64,000 bases of DNA from assembly GCA_016709865.1 (NCBI GenBank), contig JADJLX010000005.1, positions 930,001 to 994,000 on the forward strand, in the 5' to 3' direction. Position numbers and translations under genes: made by a program. This stretch comes from Bacteroidales bacterium (GTDB taxonomy: Bacteria; Bacteroidota; Bacteroidia; Bacteroidales; VadinHA17). This document shows positions 36,178 through 45,584 of the stretch, piece by piece (position 1 is the stretch's first letter; the number at the start of each line of letters is the position of its first letter). Under the pieces are notes generated by a model. It saw only the letters and a list, made by a program, of their open reading frames with translations, searched no databases and was not told the DNA's origin.

Positions 36178-38220
36178 ATGAAAATTGATGTAAACCAGAG
36201 AGCCGCAGATAATATTAGGATACTGTCTATGGCAATGGTAGAAAAATCCAAATCCGGACATCCCGGGGGAGCAATGGGCGGTGCAGATTTTATTCATATA
36301 CTCTTTTCTGAGTTCCTGAGCTTTGATCCTGCAGATCCGGAATGGATAAACCGTGACAGATTCTTTCTCGATCCTGGCCATATGTCGCCAATGCTTTACT
36401 CAATTCTTACACTCACCGGCCATTTTACAACTGAAGAGCTAAAAAGTTTCCGACAGTGGGGAAGTCCAACACCGGGGCACCCTGAACTTGACGTAATGAG
36501 GGGTATTGAGAACACATCAGGTCCGCTGGGACAGGGACATACAATGGCTGTTGGTGCAGCTATTGCAGAGAGATTTCTTGCAGAAAGATTCGGAGAACTG
36601 TTTGCTCATAAAATATATACATTCATCTCCGACGGTGGTGTTCAGGAGGAGATATCGCAGGGTGCGGGCAGGCTGGCCGGATTCCTCGGGCTAAGCAACC
36701 TTATCATGTTTTACGATTCAAATGACATACAGCTCTCAACCGAAACAAAAGCAGTTACAATTGAAGACACTGCAATGAAATATACTGCCTGGGGATGGAA
36801 TGTTATTAAAATTGATGGCAATGACCATAACCAGGTAAGAAAAGCACTTGTATCAGCTAATTCAGAAAAGTCGAAACCAACTATTATTATTGGTAAAACG
36901 ATAATGGGCAAAGGGCTTTTGGATGCTGAAGGAAAGAGCTTCGAAAGAAAAACCTCAACTCATGGAATGCCTGTAAGCGAAGCCGGCGGTTCATACGAAA
37001 AATCACTTGTTAACCTTGGAGGCAGTGCATCAGATCCATTCATAGTATTTGATGAAGTAAAGGAGTTGTACAGAAATATCCTTGCAGAAAAGAGTAAAGC
37101 AGCTTCAGACTGGAAGAAAAGTAAAGCCCTGTGGGCATCGAAAAATACTGAGATGAATAAAAAGCTTAACGACTTTTTCGAATCCAATATTCCTGAAATA
37201 GATTACAAATCCGTGAGCCAGAAAGAAGGATCAGCTACAAGAGCTGCTTCTGCTGCAATGCTTAGCATATATGCAACCAAAATAGAAAATATGATTGTGG
37301 CATCTGCCGACCTTGCCAATTCAGACAAGACAGACGGATTCCTTAAAAACACCCATCCGTTTGTTAAGGGTGATTTCAGCGGAGCATTTCTTCATGCAGG
37401 TGTCTCCGAACTTACTATGGCTTCAGTTATGAACGGCATGGCTCTTCACGGAGGTGTAATTCCAGCCTGCGGTACATTTTTTGTTTTCTCAGATTATATG
37501 AAACCTGCAGTAAGACTTGCATGTCTTATGCGTCTGCCTGTAAAATATATCTGGACCCATGATGCATTCCGTGTAGGCGAAGATGGCCCGACACACCAGC
37601 CAGTAGAACAGGAAGCCCAGCTAAGGCTTATGGAACATCTTAAAAATCACCATGGAGAAAACAGCATGGTGGTACTCAGGCCTGCCGATGGTACTGAAAC
37701 GACTGTTGCATGGAAAATGGCACTTGAGAATAAAAAGACACCTACAGCATTAATACTTTCAAGACAAAATATAAAAGATCTTCCTTCCGATAATGGAAAC
37801 AGATATGCGGATGCACTGAAGTCATACAACGGAGCCTATATAGTCCAGGATTGTCAGGGGAAACCTGATATTATCCTGATTGCAAGCGGATCGGAAGTTG
37901 CAACTCTTGTCGAAGGAGCGCCACTGTTGCGTAAAGACAATCTGAAAGTGAGGATAGTATCAGCTCCTTCTGAAGGATTATACAGAAATCAGCCTGATGA
38001 ATACCATAAACAGATCATACCTGAGAATGTACCAGTTTTCGGTTTAACAGCGGGACTCTCAGTAACACTGCAGGGACTTGTTGGGCCGAAAGGAAAGGTT
38101 TGGGGAATGAATAGTTTTGGTTATTCTGCTCCATACAAAGTACTTGATGAAAAATTCGGGTTTACAGCAGAAAATGTTTATAAACAGGTTACTAAGTACC
38201 TAAAAGAATATACCAGGTAA
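36178..38220 (+). CDS. tkt: Transketolase
   Basis: Transketolase moves two-carbon ketol units between pentose-phosphate sugars with thiamine diphosphate and Mg2+. The 680-residue protein is full length. The ThDP/substrate features are present: GHPGGAMGGAD near 28, DPGHMSPML, the GPLGQGHTMAVG segment, the Mg2+/pyrophosphate motif (SDGGVQEE...YDSNDIQL), and the C-terminal part with LHAGVSEL and ThDP aminopyrimidine contacts (FSDYMKPA). It is divergent from the LytTR-LytS operon and transcribed alone. A palindromic repeat follows the stop and may act as a terminator. Confidence 0.97.
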   Translation: MKIDVNQRAADNIRILSMAMVEKSKSGHPGGAMGGADFIHILFSEFLSFDPADPEWINRDRFFLDPGHMSPMLYSILTLTGHFTTEELKSFRQWGSPTPGHPELDVMRGIENTSGPLGQGHTMAVGAAIAERFLAERFGELFAHKIYTFISDGGVQEEISQGAGRLAGFLGLSNLIMFYDSNDIQLSTETKAVTIEDTAMKYTAWGWNVIKIDGNDHNQVRKALVSANSEKSKPTIIIGKTIMGKGLLDAEGKSFERKTSTHGMPVSEAGGSYEKSLVNLGGSASDPFIVFDEVKELYRNILAEKSKAASDWKKSKALWASKNTEMNKKLNDFFESNIPEIDYKSVSQKEGSATRAASAAMLSIYATKIENMIVASADLANSDKTDGFLKNTHPFVKGDFSGAFLHAGVSELTMASVMNGMALHGGVIPACGTFFVFSDYMKPAVRLACLMRLPVKYIWTHDAFRVGEDGPTHQPVEQEAQLRLMEHLKNHHGENSMVVLRPADGTETTVAWKMALENKKTPTALILSRQNIKDLPSDNGNRYADALKSYNGAYIVQDCQGKPDIILIASGSEVATLVEGAPLLRKDNLKVRIVSAPSEGLYRNQPDEYHKQIIPENVPVFGLTAGLSVTLQGLVGPKGKVWGMNSFGYSAPYKVLDEKFGFTAENVYKQVTKYLKEYTR

Positions 38221-38227
38221 GAAGTCA

Positions 38228-38346
38228 GATGGATAATTTCTCTCTGTGTGACTCTGTGATTCCTCTGTGTAACTCTGTGTAAGTTCTTATTCTTTTATTA
38301 CACAGAGAAAATCCGGAGGAGACACAGAGAACCACAGAGAAATCAT
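38228..38346. repeat. Imperfect palindrome, CTCTGTGTAA family
   Basis: The left half (to about 38282) repeats CTCTGTGTnA four times with about a 10-bp period. The right half (38299-38346) is its imperfect reverse complement (TTACACAGAG, CACAGAGAA). It fills the gap between the convergent transketolase and hybrid-kinase genes. It belongs with the ACAGAG/CGCAGAG repeats at 26560, 53226 and 59177. Confidence 0.8.
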
Positions 38347-38359
38347 CAGCAGGCAAAAT

Positions 38360-41300
38360 TCAGATTTTTACGAACTCTGCGATTTTTCTTAACAGTTTTT
38401 CTTTGCTGATAGGTTTGCTGAGATAGCCATCGCAGCCTGCAGCCAGAACCCGTTCCTCATCGCCTGACATTGCGTATGCTGTTATAGCAATAACAGGAAC
38501 TTCTGACCGAATAGTTTTTATCTGTCTTGTAGCTTCAATTCCATCAACTTCCGGCATTTTAATATCCATCAGTACCAGTCTGATATCAGGGTTAGAACTG
38601 AATAAATCAATTGCTTCCCGGCCATTCTCAGCATGTAATATTTTTGAACCAAACTCTCTTGAAATAATAGCATTCAGATAGAAAAAGTTTGTATCATCAT
38701 CTTCTGCTATTAGGATTGTATCGTTACCTGATTTTTTATGAGTATGCTTTCTGGAAGTACTCCCGGAAGTTGTAGAATTACCGGAATTCGACGGAAAAGT
38801 CAGACTAAAGCAAGATCCGGTGCCGGGTTCTGATTCAACGGAAATTCTCCCACCAAGTATTTCAGTCAATCCCCTGGCTATTGATAATCCCAGTCCGCTC
38901 CCCTCAGAAATTCTTTGTGGTCCTCTGTCTTCTTTTGAAAACTTGTCGAAGATATGACCTAAGGACTCCTTCTGAATGCCTATACCAGTGTCGCTGACGT
39001 AAAAGATGATTTCGGAGATAGTATTTGTAAATCCAAAATGTATGTTTCCCTTTTCTGTAAACTTAATCGCATTATCCAGAAGATGGCTAAATATTTTTCT
39101 TAATACTTCCGGATCAGAATTCACTGATAATGTCTCCCCTCCTGATGGAATATCTAGGAAAAGTTGCAACTTTTTCTGAGAACATAGTGGTTGATGCAAT
39201 TTATAAAGACTGCTCAGCAACTGCACCGGGGATATCTCTTTTAAATTTACCGACATCGCACCTGAAGTCAGCAAAGAGATATCCATATAACTTGTAATAG
39301 TATTAAGTAATCTCTCGCTGCTCTGATGGAGCATTGACATTGATTCTTTCTTTTCCTCATCAGATAATCCGGTCTGATTCATTATCTCAGCAAATCCAAG
39401 AATTCCGTTGAGAGGTGTGCGTACTTCATGAGAAATATTATTCAGGAAAGTAGTTTTGATTCTGTCGCTGGCTTCTGCTTTTTCTTTTGCCAGAGTCATC
39501 TGTTGAGCTGCTTTTAATCGTTCAGTTATATCAGTAACTGTAACCAGTCTGGTTCTTCTTCCATTCTTTTCAGGAAGTGAATGAGAAGTTATTTCAACCG
39601 GGAATACTGTACCATCTTTCTTCACGTGCCGCATGCTTGTGGAATAAAAGGTTTTATGCCCAATATTCTTTAAAGAATCCAGAAGTTCCGGTATCTCTTC
39701 CATAATCCTTAGGTCCCTTAGTGTCATGGATGAGAATTCCTCCTTGCTGTACCCATAACTTTCTATAGCGGCCTCATTTACCTCAACAAATTCGAGTGTT
39801 GATTCATCAAAAATATATGTCGGAATCGGGTTATTTAGAAAAAGTTCCCGATACCTCTTTTCGCTCTCCCTTGTAGATGCCTCGAGGGCTTTCCTTAAAG
39901 AAATATCCTCCTTAATACCAAGAAAATGAGTAACTTCCTCCTTTTCGTTTTTAATAGGAGATATTAAAGCGCTCTCCCAATAGAGTTCCCCGTTTTTTCT
40001 TTTGTTAAGAAACTCTCCTTTCCAGTCATCTCCTCTTTTTATTGTATCCCACAATTCCCTGTATTCCTCCTGTGATTTTCTTTTGGAACTGAGCACACTC
40101 GGATTTTTCCCTATAAGTTCATCGATTGAATAACCGGTAACTTCACACATTTTCTGATTCGCATATTCAATAATTCCATTGGTATCGGTTATTACTATTG
40201 AAACCGGGTTCTGTTCAACTGCTCTTGACAATTTCCTCAGATCATTTTCCCTCTTCACTTTTTCTGAAATATCGCGGAGAAGTCCAAGAACACCTCTTAC
40301 TTCATTTCCTGCATAGAAAACTGAACCCGAAAGTTCAGCAAAGAATGAACTGCCGTCTTTCCGCTTAAACAGTAGTTGAACGGTAGTAGTAAGATTTATT
40401 GAATTTAACGCATTAGTAAAAAACGACATGCCTTTTTCGAGCTCACCCTCAACCAGGAAGTCTCCAAAAAATTTTCCGGGGAACTCATCTGCAGAATAAC
40501 CAAGCACTTCCACTGATGGAGAAACATAAGCAAGGGTTCCTTTAGTATCGGTGAGGAAGATAATATCAGAAAGGTTTTCTGCTATGGATCTGAATTTCTC
40601 TTCACTTTCACGAAGAGCTACCTCAACTTTTTTCCTTTCGGTAATATCCAGAACGGTGAAAGTGACTCCTTTCGAATGATCGCTTCGGTCAAGGGGAGTT
40701 GAGCTAAGAATAACATTTAATAACCTGCCATCCCTGCATTTAAAAACTGTCTCGACTGATCCTGTCCCTTTTGATGCAATCTGATCATATTTTTCCTTTC
40801 CTACCCGTTCATACTCCTCCCTTGCTGGATAAAGAATCTCTGACAATTTTCCGATCAGTTCTTCCCTCTCATATCCTATCAGCTTGCACAGGGTATCATT
40901 TACCTCCATCAGAACCCTGTTTACAACGAGTCCTATCCCCACAGGTGCAACATGTATTATACTCTGAAGCTTAGTCTCACTTGATCTGAGAGCTAAATCA
41001 CCCTGTCGGCGCTCCTCTTCTATCCCTATTGCTGAGGCTATTATCTCCAGAAATCTTATCTCATTCTGATCAGGGTTAAAATCCTTCTGAAATACAAGAC
41101 ACAGAGAACCAACGTTTTCATTTTCAAATTTTATTGATTTACCTACATAGGTATGAAGGTTATACTTCAAAACATTTGGATCGGTAGTTGCATATGATGT
41201 CTCCTGAAGATTTCTGATTATTACAGTTTTTTCACTGGATGATTTAATAACATCATTGCAAATGTGACCTTCAGGATTGTCTACCGAAATGTAATCTGAA

Positions 41301-42613
41301 GGTGCATTCCATTGTCCGAGTGAGCAGAGCATATTGCCCTCTAACCGGTTATACAGCGAACAGGTTGCACCAACAAGCTCACCGCAGATTGCTACCAGAT
41401 GATTAATATTTACCAGAGGATCGCTTACAAAACTCAAAAAGCACTCATTAAGTTTAACAAGTCTCTCTTCCGACTTCCTCCTTTCACTAATATCCTGATA
41501 AATAGACTGATAGGTTCCATCCGGCATCATCTTTGTATGCATCTCAACCGGAATAGTACTGCCGTCCTTACGTAATAAACGCCGCTCATTTATAACAGTT
41601 TCTCCTTTCTGAAGAAGATCAAATCGCAAAGGAGATTTTACCAGATCTTCAGGAATGAATAGATCACTTATATGTGTACCTATGAGCTCATCACGCTTCC
41701 TTCCGGTCAGTACCAGTATATATGAATTTGCTTCAATTATCCTGCCGTCATGCGATCCAAGCAGTATCCCGTCAACAGCCAGTTCGACCAATTCTCTGTA
41801 CCTAGTTTCACTCTCAATCAGAGCAATTTCTGCACGCTTCCTATCAGATATATCACGTGTAATACTCAGAATATGAGTAACTCCATCAATTTCAATAACA
41901 GAGGCAGACATAATACCGGTAAGGAGCTTTCCGTCCTTCATCCTGAATTGTGTCTCGAGATTCTCATATCTTCCCTTTTCTTTAAGACCCTGAACAAGCT
42001 TATTCCGGTCAGATGGTACTGCCCAGATATCAAGTTCCATTGAAGTTTTCCCGATAGTCTCTTCTGCTGTATAGCCCGTTATTTTTGTAAATCCATCGTT
42101 TATTGATACATACATGCCATCTGAGAGACGGTTGATATTTATTGAGTCGGGGCTTGTATAAAAAGCCCTTCTGAATTTATCCTCACTTTTCTTTAACGAC
42201 TCAAGAGTATTTATTTTTTCTGATACATCGAATGCGAAAGCTGTTGCACCAACTATTTCCTGTTTTTCATTAAATATGGGATTGTACCTTGTTTCATAAT
42301 AATTCCGTTTCAGTTCACCGTACTCTTCGACAGTTATATGGCTTTGCCCGGTTAAGGCTTTTCCATAGTTTAATTTCGCTTTTGAGACGTCATCCTCACT
42401 TGTCATACACTCAAGAATATTCATTCCCGGCTTTATGTCAATACCATAGGCAATTTTCATGATCCTTTCATGAAATGTATTAAATGCCAGATAGTTAAAT
42501 TGCCTATCAATAGCCAAAATAATCATATCCTGCGGACTATCAATACAAGCCTTAAGCAGAATCTTATCAAGCGTGTTTTCCATATCAGCTATTAATTGTC
42601 TGTTTAGGTTCAT
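38360..42613 (-). CDS. Hybrid sensor histidine kinase with multiple PAS and GAF domains
   Basis: I start the gene at ATG 42613 rather than at 42679, because this ATG overlaps the upstream kinase's TGA (ATGA), a normal translational coupling; the extra 22 residues upstream are read through the other gene. The 1417-residue protein has about seven PAS domains (for example TSPDSININRLSDGMYVS, VDGILLGSHDG, NPVSIVITDTNGI), a GAF-like region near 380-530, then HisKA (NNISHEVRTPLNG), a HATPase (DNAIKFTEKG, GSGLGLSIA) and a C-terminal receiver (LIAEDDDTN, LMDIKMPE). No DNA-binding domain is present, so its output must be another regulator. It has no transmembrane segment I can see. Confidence 0.92.
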   Translation of the reverse strand: MNLNRQLIADMENTLDKILLKACIDSPQDMIILAIDRQFNYLAFNTFHERIMKIAYGIDIKPGMNILECMTSEDDVSKAKLNYGKALTGQSHITVEEYGELKRNYYETRYNPIFNEKQEIVGATAFAFDVSEKINTLESLKKSEDKFRRAFYTSPDSININRLSDGMYVSINDGFTKITGYTAEETIGKTSMELDIWAVPSDRNKLVQGLKEKGRYENLETQFRMKDGKLLTGIMSASVIEIDGVTHILSITRDISDRKRAEIALIESETRYRELVELAVDGILLGSHDGRIIEANSYILVLTGRKRDELIGTHISDLFIPEDLVKSPLRFDLLQKGETVINERRLLRKDGSTIPVEMHTKMMPDGTYQSIYQDISERRKSEERLVKLNECFLSFVSDPLVNINHLVAICGELVGATCSLYNRLEGNMLCSLGQWNAPSDYISVDNPEGHICNDVIKSSSEKTVIIRNLQETSYATTDPNVLKYNLHTYVGKSIKFENENVGSLCLVFQKDFNPDQNEIRFLEIIASAIGIEEERRQGDLALRSSETKLQSIIHVAPVGIGLVVNRVLMEVNDTLCKLIGYEREELIGKLSEILYPAREEYERVGKEKYDQIASKGTGSVETVFKCRDGRLLNVILSSTPLDRSDHSKGVTFTVLDITERKKVEVALRESEEKFRSIAENLSDIIFLTDTKGTLAYVSPSVEVLGYSADEFPGKFFGDFLVEGELEKGMSFFTNALNSINLTTTVQLLFKRKDGSSFFAELSGSVFYAGNEVRGVLGLLRDISEKVKRENDLRKLSRAVEQNPVSIVITDTNGIIEYANQKMCEVTGYSIDELIGKNPSVLSSKRKSQEEYRELWDTIKRGDDWKGEFLNKRKNGELYWESALISPIKNEKEEVTHFLGIKEDISLRKALEASTRESEKRYRELFLNNPIPTYIFDESTLEFVEVNEAAIESYGYSKEEFSSMTLRDLRIMEEIPELLDSLKNIGHKTFYSTSMRHVKKDGTVFPVEITSHSLPEKNGRRTRLVTVTDITERLKAAQQMTLAKEKAEASDRIKTTFLNNISHEVRTPLNGILGFAEIMNQTGLSDEEKKESMSMLHQSSERLLNTITSYMDISLLTSGAMSVNLKEISPVQLLSSLYKLHQPLCSQKKLQLFLDIPSGGETLSVNSDPEVLRKIFSHLLDNAIKFTEKGNIHFGFTNTISEIIFYVSDTGIGIQKESLGHIFDKFSKEDRGPQRISEGSGLGLSIARGLTEILGGRISVESEPGTGSCFSLTFPSNSGNSTTSGSTSRKHTHKKSGNDTILIAEDDDTNFFYLNAIISREFGSKILHAENGREAIDLFSSNPDIRLVLMDIKMPEVDGIEATRQIKTIRSEVPVIAITAYAMSGDEERVLAAGCDGYLSKPISKEKLLRKIAEFVKI

Positions 42614-44688
42614 GATTTTTGAGCGCCTGCTAATGAAAAAGTGAATATACTCCCTTTTCCGGCTTCGCTGGTCACCCAAATTTTACCTCCATGCTTTTCA
42701 ATAAATTCTTTACATAACAATAAACCTAATCCGGTACTTGGCTCGCCATCCGTTCCCGGACGGCTGGTTTTTTCATCAATTCTGAAGAGTTTATTAATTA
42801 ATTCAGTTGTCATTCCTATCCCTGAATCGGATATTTTAATTTCAACAAAATCATGCCGGGCATAAATAGCTGAAATACTGACTATTCCTCCCTGCTTTGT
42901 GAATTTAAGTGCATTTGATATCAGGTTCCTTACTATTGTATCAAACATATGCTTATCAGCGTTTATCTCCAGAGTTTCATCCATAGAAGTTTCAATTACA
43001 ATTCCTTTCTTCTTTGCAGACTCAGATAATACATTGACACAATCGATTATTCTTTGTTTAATGTTTATTTTTTCAGGAATAAAATTCATTACACCCCGCT
43101 GCAAACGCGACCACTCAAGAAGGTTCTCAAGCAGGCTGTAGATTCCAGTTGCAGACTGAGTCATGCTGAGAGTAATCTCTTTGATCTCATCAATCGACAT
43201 CGTATGGACCTCCTCAGTAATAATCTTTGTGGCCTCTACAAATGCACTTAACGGACCACGCAGGTCGTGAGCAAGGATTGAAAAGAATTTATCTTTTTCT
43301 GAATTTACTGTCTGAAGGAGTTCATTCTTTAACTTAATTTCTAATTCCGCCAGTTTCCTTTCAATTGCAAATGCTATCTGTCCCCCGATGGAGACAAGAA
43401 ATCTCATATCCTCTTCAGAATACACATTTTCCTTTTCATAATGCTGAAGCACCATTACTCCTAGAACTCCAGAAGGTGTTTGTAATGGAATCCCTATCCA
43501 TGACGGAGAGGGTGATCCTACCAGTTCTACTTCATTTAGTTTTTCCAGTATCTCGAATTCCTTCTGGCTAAACAGAAATGGTTTAACAGTTCTGAAAACG
43601 TAAGAACTGCAACTTTTGCCCATCGATGTGGGAAGTGGTGTAGTATCATATTTATCGACGAAATACGGAAAACTGAAAAGTCCTGATTTTTCATTCATCA
43701 GTGCAACAAAAAAGTTTTCTGCATAAACCACTTTACCGAGGGATAAATGTATCAGTTTCAGTAACTCATCGAGATTTGAGGTTAAAGTAATTCCCCTGTT
43801 AATCTCATAAAGGATCTGGTTCTCAAGTTCAATCCTCTTACTTTGTGTTATATCGCTTGCAATGCCAATAAGCGCAATCGACTTACCATTTTCATCTTTC
43901 ACAACTCCTGTTGACAGAGAAATCAGAAAATCAGTTCCGTCTTTCTTCCTGTTATATATTTCTCCATGCCATCCGCCGCGGAGGGTTGCAGGTAGTATTT
44001 CGTTTACTATTTCAGGAGGATTATTCGGGGACCGGATTATACTAATAGATTCATCTTTAAGATCTTCTTCATTAAAACCATATGTTTCCAGAAATGCACG
44101 GTTTAAAAAAAGTACATTGTCATTCATATCGGTTATACTGACGCACTCCTTTGATCCCTTAAGAGCATTAGCAAGGAGAAAGAATTGATCTTCAATTTGT
44201 TTTCTGCCGGTTATGTCCTTTGTTATGTTTATACTATGCGGAACACCGTCAAGATCGAGTATTGACGCTGACATCAGTCCTATAATTATTCTACCGTCTT
44301 TATGTCTGAATAGTGCTTCAAAGTTTTCTATCCTGCCATCCTTCTGAAGTCTGGAAACAAGATCTTTACGATTATCAGGGTCAGCCCAGATATTAAGTTC
44401 TAAAGATGTTTTACCGATAACCTCCCCCTCCGAGAAACCAAGCATCTTTACAAATCCTTCATTTACCGACACATACATTCCATCCGAAAGCCTGTTGATA
44501 TTAACTGAATCAGGACTTGTCATAAAGGCTTTCATGAACTTCTCTTCGCTCATTTTGGCTTTTGCTTCAGCGTCGCGCAGAACAGACATCCCACTCTCAC
44601 ATTGACTCTTTAGCAATTCATATGCAAGTCTTAAATCGTTAAGCTCCGACTGCAGTTCCTGGTTAGATTTGTCGCTAAAATTATTCAA
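42610..44688 (-). CDS. Cytosolic PAS-PAS-GAF sensor histidine kinase
   Basis: The 692-residue protein has two PAS domains (TSPDSVNINRLSDGMYVS near 60; CVSITDMNDNVLFLN near 185), a GAF domain near 300-440 (YAENFFVALM, LGVMVLQHYE), a HisKA with the phospho-acceptor His in SILAHDLRGPLS, and a HATPase (RNLISNALKFT, STGLGLLLCKEF). It has no transmembrane helix. The first PAS closely resembles one PAS of the downstream hybrid kinase, pointing to duplication. Its stop overlaps the next gene's ATG. No response regulator gene is adjacent. Confidence 0.92.
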   Translation of the reverse strand: MNNFSDKSNQELQSELNDLRLAYELLKSQCESGMSVLRDAEAKAKMSEEKFMKAFMTSPDSVNINRLSDGMYVSVNEGFVKMLGFSEGEVIGKTSLELNIWADPDNRKDLVSRLQKDGRIENFEALFRHKDGRIIIGLMSASILDLDGVPHSINITKDITGRKQIEDQFFLLANALKGSKECVSITDMNDNVLFLNRAFLETYGFNEEDLKDESISIIRSPNNPPEIVNEILPATLRGGWHGEIYNRKKDGTDFLISLSTGVVKDENGKSIALIGIASDITQSKRIELENQILYEINRGITLTSNLDELLKLIHLSLGKVVYAENFFVALMNEKSGLFSFPYFVDKYDTTPLPTSMGKSCSSYVFRTVKPFLFSQKEFEILEKLNEVELVGSPSPSWIGIPLQTPSGVLGVMVLQHYEKENVYSEEDMRFLVSIGGQIAFAIERKLAELEIKLKNELLQTVNSEKDKFFSILAHDLRGPLSAFVEATKIITEEVHTMSIDEIKEITLSMTQSATGIYSLLENLLEWSRLQRGVMNFIPEKINIKQRIIDCVNVLSESAKKKGIVIETSMDETLEINADKHMFDTIVRNLISNALKFTKQGGIVSISAIYARHDFVEIKISDSGIGMTTELINKLFRIDEKTSRPGTDGEPSTGLGLLLCKEFIEKHGGKIWVTSEAGKGSIFTFSLAGAQKS

Positions 44689-44804
44689 TTCTCAAAGTTG
44701 TTATAAGAATCCACAATATAAGAAATTTCAGTCAGACTAACTATCCGCTGCACATCTCCTTCATAAGTTGGCAATTAAGTAATAATTTGATTAATATATG
44801 TTTC

Positions 44805-44834
44805 TTTCCTCTTTCATTTTTCTTTCTACCTTTG
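44805..44834 (+). promoter_or_regulatory. Candidate promoter of the HAD-family gene
   Basis: TACCTTTG at 44827-44834 is a good TAnnTTTG box; a T-rich TTTC lies 18 nt upstream at 44805-44808. The transcript would begin about 14 nt before the ATG at 44854. Confidence 0.55.
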
Positions 44835-44853
44835 CGCCACAACAATAAAAATT

Positions 44854-45453
44854 ATGCAATACGATATAAAACCAGGCATTAAAGGATTGATCTTTGATCT
44901 CGACGGGACTCTCGCTGATACAATGCCATTTCACTTTAAAGGCTGGAGAGTGGCTTGTCAGAAATATGGAGCAAAAATAGATACTGCTTTTCTCAGGAAG
45001 CATACCGGCAGCCCGGGATGGCTGATAGCAACAGAGATAATTAAAGATAATAACCTCAACGGAACCGTTACAATTGAACAGATAATTGAAGTAAAACTCA
45101 ACGAATTTTACAAGGACCAGCATAAAGTAAAACCAATCATTCCTGTAGTGGAAATAGTTAAAAAGTATCATGGCTTAATTCCGATGTCTGTTGGAACAGG
45201 AGGTCACAGGGAAGCTGTTGAACGCACACTTGAGATCACTGGTTTAAGGAAATACTTTGACATTATTATTACGGCAAATGATGTGGAAAACTTTAAGCCG
45301 CATCCCGAAACATTCCTTAAATGTGCTGAACAGATGAAAATTGCACCTGAATTTATCGAAGTATTCGAAGATGGCGACCTCGGATTAGAGGCTGCAATTA
45401 CAGCCGGTATGCATGCCACTGATGTAAGGTCGTGGTATGATTCGAGCTGGTGA
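44854..45453 (+). CDS. HAD-superfamily phosphatase, beta-phosphoglucomutase-like
   Basis: The 199-residue protein shows HAD motif I LIFDLDGTLADT (Asp nucleophile near 16), a small helical cap, motif II Ser/Thr in VGTGGHRE, the Lys in NFKPHPETF, and motif IV FEDGDLGLEA. This is the subgroup with beta-phosphoglucomutase and sugar-phosphate phosphatases. The substrate is not determined. It has its own promoter box, and a run of two tandem repeats starts 8 nt after its stop. Confidence 0.88.
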   Translation: MQYDIKPGIKGLIFDLDGTLADTMPFHFKGWRVACQKYGAKIDTAFLRKHTGSPGWLIATEIIKDNNLNGTVTIEQIIEVKLNEFYKDQHKVKPIIPVVEIVKKYHGLIPMSVGTGGHREAVERTLEITGLRKYFDIIITANDVENFKPHPETFLKCAEQMKIAPEFIEVFEDGDLGLEAAITAGMHATDVRSWYDSSW

Positions 45454-45460
45454 TGCTTCG

Positions 45461-45514
45461 GCTTCGCTCAGCATCCGTCGGCTTCGCTCAGCATCCGTCG
45501 GCTTCGCTCAGCAT
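45461..45514. repeat. 20-bp tandem repeat (2.7 copies)
   Basis: The unit GCTTCGCTCAGCATCCGTCG occurs at 45461-45480 and 45481-45500 without mismatch, followed by a partial 14-bp copy at 45501-45514. It lies directly downstream of the HAD gene, in the gap to the heptamer array. Confidence 0.9.
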
Positions 45515-45526
45515 AAAGGGCACGGA

Positions 45527-45577
45527 GCGTAAAGCGTAAAGCGTAGAGCGTAAAGCGTAAAGCGTAGAGCGTAGAGC
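45527..45577. repeat. 7-bp tandem array GCGTAAA/GCGTAGA
   Basis: Seven exact or near-exact heptamers (GCGTAAA or GCGTAGA) run from 45527 to 45575, followed by a partial copy. It lies just past the 3' end of the hemH gene (convergent neighbourhood) and follows the 20-bp tandem repeat. Confidence 0.9.
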
Positions 45578-45584
45578 AAGAAAC

